From Cytophagales bacterium (GTDB lineage Bacteria; Bacteroidota; Bacteroidia; Cytophagales; ES-bin-26): 5,484 bases of DNA. Both the position numbers and the translations under genes were made by a program. Positions 1 to 5,484 of this stretch are shown in pieces. The stretch lies in assembly GCA_014379925.1 (NCBI GenBank), contig JACMKY010000182.1:1-5484 (forward strand), given 5' to 3'. Each line of letters begins with the position of its first letter. Positions within the stretch are counted from its first letter, which is position 1. The notes beneath the pieces are model-generated. The model had not been told where the DNA came from. It did not search any database and saw only the letters and a program-made list of their open reading frames with translations.

Positions 1-2263
1 ATGCTTCCGGTATCCGCCCCGGACGGATTTTGATGAGAAACGTGGAAAGGTTTTCGGGCCGCAGGCGGATCAGCATCGGAGCGATCTTGCTTTCCAGAGA
101 GGCAAAATGGTGGTCCTTCACCACCCCGACCACCGTCTGCTTGAGTGATCCGGATAACTGGCCCAGGGTCAGAGAGTCGCCCAGCTTCGCCGCCAGTGTC
201 TCGTTGACGAGCACCGCGTTGGTGTCGCTGCGGATGGAAGCCGACAGGTTACGGCCCCGGAGCAACGGAATGTTGAGGGTGGCAAGGTAGTTGTCATCCA
301 CTTCGAACACGCTCACCCAGGTGTCTGCCCCGCTGATCCGGTAGAAATACGTCACGCTTGCGCTACCGATCGATCCGTTGGAGCCGCTCACGCGGAGAAA
401 ATCGGGGTTGGTGGCGACGTAGTTCCTGAGCCTTTCCAGCAGTCGAATTCTGGTGTCTTCTCCCGAAGCATAGGTGCTGAGTGTGACCACCTGCTGCTGG
501 TCAAAACCCAATTCCTGGCGGCTGATGAAGTCCATCTGCCGGTACATAATGACCGCACTGGTCACCAAAAACAGGCACAGCGCGTACTGCACCAGCCCCA
601 ACCCCCGCGAAAGCCAGGGGCTGACGCGGTAGGTACGGTTTCCCTTCAGCACCGCAACGGGTTGGAAGCGGGACAGGAAAATGGCCGGGTAGCTGCCCGC
701 CAGCAAACCCACCAGCAGGGCAATGGCCAGCAAAGCACCCATCAACCCGGGTTGCCGGATGAGGTGGAAGTCCAGTTGTTTGTCGGTAAAATAGTTGAAG
801 GCGGGCAGGAACCCGTTGGCGAGCGCGAGTGCCACCACTACGGCGAGCCCGACGAGCAACTGCGCTTCGGCCCACAGTTGGCGCGCCAGCTGCCAACGTC
901 CCGCCCCCATCACCTTGCGCATCCCGATTTCCTGCGTGCGGGCGGCGGCGTTGGTCAGGGCCAGCGACACGTAATTGATGCAGGCGATGAACAAGATCAG
1001 GCCAGCGATGCCCGACAGGATGTACGCGTACAGTGGATTGCCCACTTTGGGCCAAGGCACGGTGGCGTCGAAGTGCGTATCGGTCAGTTTCGTAATCCCC
1101 ATCTCCGATACGGGTACGGAAGCCGCCAGCTTTTTCCGCTTGCGAATTTCGGAATGGTGTTTGGAAAGCCGCTTCTCGACAAACCGGGCGAGTTGCCGCC
1201 GCAAGGTAGCCGGCGAGGCGTTTTCGCGGAGTTCAACGAACGTGGTGACGGCGTACGCGTTGAACAGTTCGTTGCCGTATTCCGGGTACAAGGGATCGTT
1301 TTGGAAGGGGAACAGAATATCGAACGGGAGGCTGGAATTACCGGGCGCATTTTCGGCTACCCCCGTAATGGTGAACACTTGCTGGCCCGCTTGTTTCGGC
1401 CCCTCTGGTACCGTAATCGGCGTTCGACTTACCGGAGGGGTGGCTTGCGGAACGCGCAGTGTTTTTCCGACCGGGTTTTCATTGCCGAAGTATTTTTTGG
1501 CAATCCGTTCGGTAATCACCACGCCGGAGGGGTCGGCCAATACGGTTTCCCTGGCTCCCTGCTTGAGTTTGAAGGAAAACAACTGGAAGAAATTCCGGTC
1601 TACGTACTGCACGTCTTCGTGGAAAGCCTGGCTGCCGTTGCTGATCACGGTTGTGCCCGCATGGTAGCGAAGGGATTGCCTCACTTCCGGAATGTCCGCT
1701 TGCAGCAAAGGCCCCAACGGGAGTGGCATGCTGACCATCTTATTTACTTGCCGCCCCTTGAGGGCATTGAAGAAGCCCATTTTCTGGTCGTCGCGGTAAG
1801 GTGCTTCCGACAAGTCGGTCAAATGGATGCGGTAGATGCGGTCGGCGTTGGCGTGGAAGCGGTCGAACGAGAGCTCATCCTGCACGAAGAGGAAGATGAG
1901 CAGGCAGAAGGCAATGCCCGTCGCCAGCCCAAAGACGTTGATGGAGGCGTAAACCTTGTTGCGCCACAGGTTGCGCCGGGCGAGGGTGAGGTAGTTGCGT
2001 AGCATGGCGTTGGCATTGGTTTTCGGGTACAGTTTTGAATTTCGTTTCAACGCGAAAGGGCGCAAAAAGCCCAGCACCTCCCGGGCGTAGCACCAGCGGG
2101 CCCGCTGCTCCCCTACGATCTTCGCCCGTTTGTAAAACCGTTCGTGCAGGTCGCCCTGCACTTCCTCCCGCAAGTGCGGGGCGCAGAACGATTCCAGCAG
2201 CCGGTCCGCCCAGCGCGGCGGGGTAGGCTTGGCGTTTTCGGGCGGACTCAGGTTCGGTTCCAA
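1..2263 (-). CDS. ABC transporter permease (FtsX/MacB type) with permease prefix domain, 3' end cut by window (permease B)
   Basis: Paralogue of the upstream permease. I read it codon by codon from 2263 to 2: 754 sense codons without a stop or frameshift. It has the same layout: prefix (residues 1-86), TM1 about 107-127, a periplasmic domain to about 412, a first FtsX unit (TM2 413-435 with ACINYVSL, then RTQEIGMRKVMGAG about 440-454, then two more membrane segments), TM5 about 555-577, and a second periplasmic domain that runs off the window near RPGRIPEA. By alignment with permease A, roughly 160 residues including the second FtsX unit are missing here. No ATG precedes the prefix: an in-frame TAG lies at 2275-2273, and the first usable start is TTG at 2263, followed by EPNLSPPENAKPTPPRW. 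ATG 2005 (MLRNYL) is an alternative start that would drop the prefix. It has about 18-20 more residues than permease A in the first periplasmic domain. Substrate unknown; the family assignment is firm, the start less so. Confidence 0.93.
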   Translation of the reverse strand, partial: MEPNLSPPENAKPTPPRWADRLLESFCAPHLREEVQGDLHERFYKRAKIVGEQRARWCYAREVLGFLRPFALKRNSKLYPKTNANAMLRNYLTLARRNLWRNKVYASINVFGLATGIAFCLLIFLFVQDELSFDRFHANADRIYRIHLTDLSEAPYRDDQKMGFFNALKGRQVNKMVSMPLPLGPLLQADIPEVRQSLRYHAGTTVISNGSQAFHEDVQYVDRNFFQLFSFKLKQGARETVLADPSGVVITERIAKKYFGNENPVGKTLRVPQATPPVSRTPITVPEGPKQAGQQVFTITGVAENAPGNSSLPFDILFPFQNDPLYPEYGNELFNAYAVTTFVELRENASPATLRRQLARFVEKRLSKHHSEIRKRKKLAASVPVSEMGITKLTDTHFDATVPWPKVGNPLYAYILSGIAGLILFIACINYVSLALTNAAARTQEIGMRKVMGAGRWQLARQLWAEAQLLVGLAVVVALALANGFLPAFNYFTDKQLDFHLIRQPGLMGALLAIALLVGLLAGSYPAIFLSRFQPVAVLKGNRTYRVSPWLSRGLGLVQYALCLFLVTSAVIMYRQMDFISRQELGFDQQQVVTLSTYASGEDTRIRLLERLRNYVATNPDFLRVSGSNGSIGSASVTYFYRISGADTWVSVFEVDDNYLATLNIPLLRGRNLSASIRSDTNAVLVNETLAAKLGDSLTLGQLSGSLKQTVVGVVKDHHFASLESKIAPMLIRLRPENLSTFLIKIRPGRIPEA
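2003..2227 (-). repeat. Direct repeat copy 2: 225-bp prefix module of permease B
   Basis: Aligns without gaps to 5147-5371 in the same orientation; by eye there are about 28 mismatches in 225 positions (about 88% identity). Bases 2170-2227 are identical to 5314-5371 over 58 bp. The module encodes the prefix domain from PTPPRWADRLLES to the start of MLRNY. The similarity falls sharply at both ends: on one side at the divergent first residues, on the other at the first membrane segment. Confidence 0.9.
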
Positions 2264-2273
2264 ACGGAAAAAC

Positions 2274-2281
2274 TATCTTTG
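2274..2281 (+). promoter_or_regulatory. Bacteroidetes-type -7 promoter element of the Uma2 gene
   Basis: TATCTTTG is an exact match to the Bacteroidetes -7 consensus TAnnTTTG. A start site about 7 bases downstream would leave a leader of roughly 15-20 bases before ATG 2306, which is reasonable. The -33 element is weak: only TTCGG near 2253-2257 falls at about the right distance. No Shine-Dalgarno sequence is visible before the ATG, as is common in this phylum. Confidence 0.6.
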
Positions 2282-2305
2282 TGCAAACAAACCACTGGGT
2301 TGGCC

Positions 2306-2785
2306 ATGGAAACGCTGGTAACTTCTTTGTCGGACTACGAACTCGAACGCGGTAAGCCCATGCCCAGCACGGTACACGCCTTCATTCAAGGAAATCTGGT
2401 CTATGAACTGAAGGATCGTTACCGGAAAGAATTCACCATCCTGCCGGAAATCAACCTGAACCTGCCCGGGGGAAGACCCACCGTGCCGGATCTGGCGGTG
2501 TATTCCAGATTCGAGGTAGACGTGCGGCACGACATCATTTACCGAACCGACGCCCCGCTGATCACCATCGAAATTCTTTCTCCCCGGCAAAACCTGCAGG
2601 ACCTGATCGAGAAAACCGACCAGTACTTTGCCGCCGGCGTCCAATCCTGCTGGATCGTTATTCCCGGTTTGAAAGCCATTGCCGTCTACCACCAACCGGG
2701 CACCTACGACTTTTTCACCGAAGCCAGCGCGTTGAAGGACCGCAACCTACCCATCGAGTTACCGGTTAGCACCGTCTTCGGTTGA
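2306..2785 (+). CDS. Uma2 family (DUF820) PD-(D/E)XK nuclease-like protein
   Basis: A 159-residue protein matching the Uma2/DUF820 family, annotated as putative endonucleases on the basis of a restriction-endonuclease-like fold; the cellular role is not established. Family landmarks: an N-terminal YELERGKPMPSTVHAFIQ stretch (residues 11-28); PDLAVY with P61 and D62 as the likely first catalytic acid; EILSPR with E89 as the second; then K103, Y107 and the GVQSCWIV segment (111-118) that usually reads like GV-x-EYWVVD. The expected PD...E...K...Y pattern is therefore intact. It is rather short for the family (usually about 180-200 residues), mostly at the C-terminus. ATG 2306 fits the N-terminus of relatives and lies 24 bases after a TATCTTTG promoter element. 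The frame stays open upstream to 2144, but that part is antisense to the prefix of permease B. It is divergent from permease B (42 bp) and convergent with permease A (3 bp), so it is its own transcription unit. Confidence 0.9.
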   Translation: METLVTSLSDYELERGKPMPSTVHAFIQGNLVYELKDRYRKEFTILPEINLNLPGGRPTVPDLAVYSRFEVDVRHDIIYRTDAPLITIEILSPRQNLQDLIEKTDQYFAAGVQSCWIVIPGLKAIAVYHQPGTYDFFTEASALKDRNLPIELPVSTVFG

Positions 2786-2788
2786 TCC

Positions 2789-5395
2789 TCATTCCGTGCG
2801 CAGCGACTTCACCGGGTTGGCCACTGCCGCCCGAACGGCCCGGTAGCTGATCGTCAGCAGGGCAATCACGAGGGCCGAGCCACCCGCCAGGGCAAAGGTC
2901 CACCCGCCGATGTGGATGCGGTAGGCAAAGTCTTCCAACCACCCGTTCATCGCCCACCAAGCTACCGGCCAGGCGATTACGTTGGCAATCAGCACCAATT
3001 TCAGGAAATCTCCGGACAGCAACGCCACAATGTTGCTTACGCTCGCCCCCAGTATTTTGCGAATGCCGATTTCCTTGGTGCGCTGCACGGCCGTGAACGA
3101 AACCAGTCCGTAGAGGCCCAGGCAGCCGATGAGGATGGCCACCGTGGAGAACAACCGAAAGGCCACGTACACTTTCTGTTCCTGCCGGTAGAGGCTGGCG
3201 ATGTGCTCGTCCAGGAATTCGTAGTCAAACAAACCATCCGGAAAGAGGTCCGACCACACCCGATCGATCCGCCCGACCGTCTGGCGCATCTCCCGCGGTT
3301 GGATCTTCACGCTGACGGTGGAGAAAGCATCCGGACGGTACGCCAGCACGCAGGGTCCTCGCTTTCTGTGTTTGGATTCACTCTGAAAGTCGCGTACCAC
3401 GCCCGTCACGCGGGCGCGTCCACCACCACCCAGCAAAAAGGTTTTGCCCAGTGCCTCCCGGGGCCGTTGGATACCTAGTTTGTGCATCAGCGTTTCGTTG
3501 ACCACCACGTCCGGAACGGTGTCCTGGTTGGCCTGGGTGACCAGTCCGCCCGCCAGCAGTTCCAGCCCGAACAGGTCCACGAAGCGATCATCAATGAACT
3601 TCAATTCCGTTACGTCGTCCTTGATCATCCCCAATTCCGGCGAAGAGAAACTGGTATACGATGCGTTGTAAGTGAGCGGCGCCGAAGAAAAACTGATTGC
3701 CCGCACGCCGGGAGTTGCCAGCAAACGTTGCCGCAGAACCTCCCGCCTGGCCGGGTCGGGCACTTCAAAAGAAAGGATGGCTTCCCCGTTGAAGCCCAGG
3801 TCCTGGTGCTGGAAGTAATCCATCTGGTGGGCCACCACCAACGTACCCACGATCAGGATTTGGGAGATGGCAAACTGCAACACCACCAAGCTTTTACGCA
3901 AAGTCAAACCGCCGGAAGCCGGCAGGGCAACGGCCCCCTTCAACGACGCCACCGGCCGGAAGGCCGACTGCACGAAGGCCGGGTACAAACCCGCCAGCAG
4001 GATGACGACGACCGTGGCCGCGGCAACAAGGCCCACGACGGCCGGTTCCCCCAATTGTCGAGCGTCGATCCGGATATCGAGCCAACGGGCCGCCCGGGGC
4101 AACAACCAGTGCGTGGCGACCAAACCCGCCCCCAGTGCCAGCAGCACCAGCAGGGTGGTTTCACCCAGGAACTGCCCGATCAATTGCGAACGGTTGGCTC
4201 CCAACACTTTCCGGACGCCGACCTCCTTGGCCCGCCTCAGCGCCTGAGCCGTGGCCAGGTTCACGAAGTTGATGCAGGCCGTTGCGAGGATGAAGCCCGC
4301 AATGGCCGCCAGTGCCCAGTAGGTGGACCTCGGGGTGGGCGTGGTCAAGTTGTTCTTGTAGCGCTGGTCGAAGGGAATGTCCTTCAGCGGCTGCAGCAAC
4401 AGGCTGGTCGTTTTGTCGGTTTGTTTCTCCCAGTTCTTGGCCACGAACGCGGGCATCCGGCTTTCGAATTGCCGGACCGACGTGTTTTCGGGAATCACGG
4501 CGTAGACGAAACTCCCGCCCGGGATCGACCAGAACGAAGAATACGCCCAGGCAAGGTCCTTCCAGGCGGTTTTCAGCGAAACCAGGAACGGGAAGGGCAA
4601 GTGGGTGTTGCCGGGCGGGTCCCGGATGATGCCGGTCACTTTCAGGTCGTACTGGTTGGCGAGGTTGATCGTCCTTCCCATCGCCTCCTTTTCGCCGAAA
4701 TACTTCCGGGCCACGCTTTCGGTGAGCACCACGGCGTTGGGTTCGGCCAGGGCCGTTGCCGGATTTCCGGCCAGCCACTGGTAATCGAACACCCGCGGCA
4801 GGTACTGGTCGGCGTAGGCAAAGCCCACCTCTTTGAAACGCCGCTCACCGATCCTGATCACTCCGCTGGGCTGGTAGTACACCTGGGTAATCTGCGCCAA
4901 CTCCGGAAAGTCAACCCGCATGGCCGGGGCGACGGCCATGGACACGTTGGCGTTGAAATCGTAGAGCCCAACCCGGTAGGTCCGGTCGGCGGCGCGGTGA
5001 TGATGGTCGTAAGTCAGTTCGTTCCTGACCACCAGGAAAATCACCAGGCAAGCGGCGATTCCCAACGCCAGCCCAAGCCCGTTGAGCAGCGCGTAGCTCC
5101 GGTTGCGCCGAAGATTTCGAAAAGCAGTAGTGAAGTAATTGCGTAGCATGGCGTTGGAATTGATTTTTGGATACAGTCTTGAGTCACGTTTCAACGCAAA
5201 AGGCCGCAAAAAGCCCAGCACCTCCCAAGCGTACCTTCGCCGGGCGCGCCCCTCCCCTACGGTCTTCGCCCGCTGGTAAAACCGCTCGTGCAGGTCGCCC
5301 TGCATTTCTTCGAGCAAGTGCGGGGCGCAGAACGATTCCAGCAGCCGGTCCGCCCAGCGCGGCGGGGTAGGTCGACCCTGCGGTTTTCTTTTCAT
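2789..5395 (-). CDS. ABC transporter permease (FtsX/MacB type) with N-terminal permease prefix domain, complete (permease A)
   Basis: Integral inner-membrane permease of 868 residues. The ABC-type export or mechanotransmission role is known for the family; the substrate is unknown. Domains in order: a soluble prefix (residues 1-82, with GDLHERFYQRAK near 33-44); TM1 about 103-123; a MacB-like periplasmic domain about 124-358; a first FtsX unit (TM2 360-380 with ACINFVNL, coupling motif RRAKEVGVRKVLGAN near 387-401, TM3 410-432, TM4 452-475); TM5 502-525; a second periplasmic domain about 526-743; and a second FtsX unit (TM6 746-768, motif RTKEIGIRKILGAS near 772-785, TM7 797-817, TM8 832-852) ending in the family-typical NPVKSLRTE. 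Two FtsX units in one chain suggest a fused pseudo-dimer. There is no Walker A or B motif, so an ATPase must come from elsewhere. I chose ATG 5395; an in-frame TTG at 5404 would add three residues, and an in-frame stop lies at 5440-5438. The internal ATG at 5149 starts the classic MLRNY permease body. Its stop is 3 bp from the convergent Uma2 stop. Confidence 0.95.
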   Translation of the reverse strand: MKRKPQGRPTPPRWADRLLESFCAPHLLEEMQGDLHERFYQRAKTVGEGRARRRYAWEVLGFLRPFALKRDSRLYPKINSNAMLRNYFTTAFRNLRRNRSYALLNGLGLALGIAACLVIFLVVRNELTYDHHHRAADRTYRVGLYDFNANVSMAVAPAMRVDFPELAQITQVYYQPSGVIRIGERRFKEVGFAYADQYLPRVFDYQWLAGNPATALAEPNAVVLTESVARKYFGEKEAMGRTINLANQYDLKVTGIIRDPPGNTHLPFPFLVSLKTAWKDLAWAYSSFWSIPGGSFVYAVIPENTSVRQFESRMPAFVAKNWEKQTDKTTSLLLQPLKDIPFDQRYKNNLTTPTPRSTYWALAAIAGFILATACINFVNLATAQALRRAKEVGVRKVLGANRSQLIGQFLGETTLLVLLALGAGLVATHWLLPRAARWLDIRIDARQLGEPAVVGLVAAATVVVILLAGLYPAFVQSAFRPVASLKGAVALPASGGLTLRKSLVVLQFAISQILIVGTLVVAHQMDYFQHQDLGFNGEAILSFEVPDPARREVLRQRLLATPGVRAISFSSAPLTYNASYTSFSSPELGMIKDDVTELKFIDDRFVDLFGLELLAGGLVTQANQDTVPDVVVNETLMHKLGIQRPREALGKTFLLGGGGRARVTGVVRDFQSESKHRKRGPCVLAYRPDAFSTVSVKIQPREMRQTVGRIDRVWSDLFPDGLFDYEFLDEHIASLYRQEQKVYVAFRLFSTVAILIGCLGLYGLVSFTAVQRTKEIGIRKILGASVSNIVALLSGDFLKLVLIANVIAWPVAWWAMNGWLEDFAYRIHIGGWTFALAGGSALVIALLTISYRAVRAAVANPVKSLRTE
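5147..5371 (-). repeat. Direct repeat copy 1: 225-bp prefix module of permease A
   Basis: Counterpart of 2003-2227. The perfect 58-bp part (5314-5371) encodes PTPPRWADRLLESFCAPHL with the same codon at every position in both genes. Most of the roughly 28 differences lie between 5147 and 5313, clustered around the middle of the prefix (about 5232-5252). Confidence 0.9.
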
Positions 5396-5484
5396 CGCAA
5401 CCAAGAAGTTGTTAGTGTTTGTCCTCGATTGCTTCCGTCACCCCGAGTGAGCTTATCCAATCATTCAATCGGGGCACGTGGCCC
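5396..5484 (-). promoter_or_regulatory. Upstream region of permease A with possible operator palindrome
   Basis: This 89-bp stretch precedes ATG 5395 and should contain its promoter if that is not outside the window. It holds an interrupted palindrome at 5471-5484 (GGGgCACGTGgCCC, 6 of 7 base pairs matching, core CACGTG), a 6-bp inverted repeat CCCCGA/TCGGGG at 5441-5446 and 5469-5474 with a 22-base loop, and two CAATC copies three bases apart. I find no TAnnTTTG element and no Shine-Dalgarno sequence on the minus strand. The regulatory role is a guess from position and symmetry only. Confidence 0.25.

Noticed and set aside
662..2002. 446-codon open frame on the plus strand
   Set aside because: It lies entirely antisense to permease B, is rich in Gly, Arg, Gln and His, has no recognisable family features, and ends at the TAG facing the MLRNY start. 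It is a by-product of GC-rich codon use in the real gene.
1..2263. Permease B as a frameshifted pseudogene
   Set aside because: Reading every codon from 2263 to 2 showed a single uninterrupted frame; the gene only runs off the window edge.
2144..2305. Longer N-terminus for the Uma2 protein
   Set aside because: The frame is open, but this part is antisense to the conserved prefix of permease B, precedes the likely promoter, and does not resemble Uma2 N-termini.
3482..5146. 554-codon open frame on the plus strand
   Set aside because: Antisense to permease A, with the same low-complexity Gln/Gly/Arg/His composition, and it ends at the homologous TAG next to the permease A MLRNY codon. The opposite strand has clear membrane segments and FtsX motifs.
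2003..5371. Prefix repeats as insertion-sequence ends or phage attachment sites
   Set aside because: The repeats are long, coding, in the same codon frame of paralogous genes, and no transposase or integrase is present; gene duplication and conversion explain them better.
5413..5421. TAGTGTTTG on the plus strand as a promoter pointing out of the window
   Set aside because: It has three instead of two bases between TA and TTTG, and no gene on that strand can be seen within the window.

Overview
The window most likely comes from a fairly GC-rich Bacteroidetes (Bacteroidota) genome, probably of the Cytophagales/Spirosomataceae type. Three things suggest this: two large FtsX/MacB-type permeases that carry an extra N-terminal 'permease prefix' module, a family I know mainly from that group; a TAnnTTTG-type -7 promoter element (TATCTTTG); and the absence of clear Shine-Dalgarno sequences. 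The genus cannot be fixed from the sequence alone.

Layout, right to left on the minus strand. Positions 5396-5484 are an upstream region with a short palindrome and a weak inverted repeat but no recognisable promoter. Positions 5395-2789 hold a complete 868-residue ABC-transporter permease (permease A). Positions 2306-2785, on the plus strand, hold a 159-residue Uma2-family (DUF820) PD-(D/E)XK nuclease-like protein, convergent with permease A and only 3 bp from its stop codon. Positions 2264-2305 are a 42-bp divergent intergenic region with a -7 promoter element for the Uma2 gene. Positions 2263-1 hold a second permease of the same architecture (permease B), open from a TTG start to the window edge with no frameshift. 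Its C-terminal FtsX domain lies outside the window. No stretch longer than 300 bases lacks a gene, and I see no RNA gene, CRISPR array, transposase or clear terminator.

How the parts fit. The two permeases are tandem paralogues and could once have been adjacent in one transcription unit; no ATPase subunit is encoded here. The Uma2 gene sits in the gap between them on the opposite strand and fills it almost completely. The most striking signal is that the paralogues have diverged strongly over their membrane and periplasmic parts, yet share a gapless 225-bp 5' module at about 88% nucleotide identity, including a 58-bp perfect direct repeat with every synonymous position identical. This points to recent gene conversion or module exchange. 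It also predicts an in-frame 3144-bp deletion that would remove the Uma2 gene. I do not see a clearly new defence or mobile system; the notable features are the repeated prefix module and the tightly packed Uma2 insertion.
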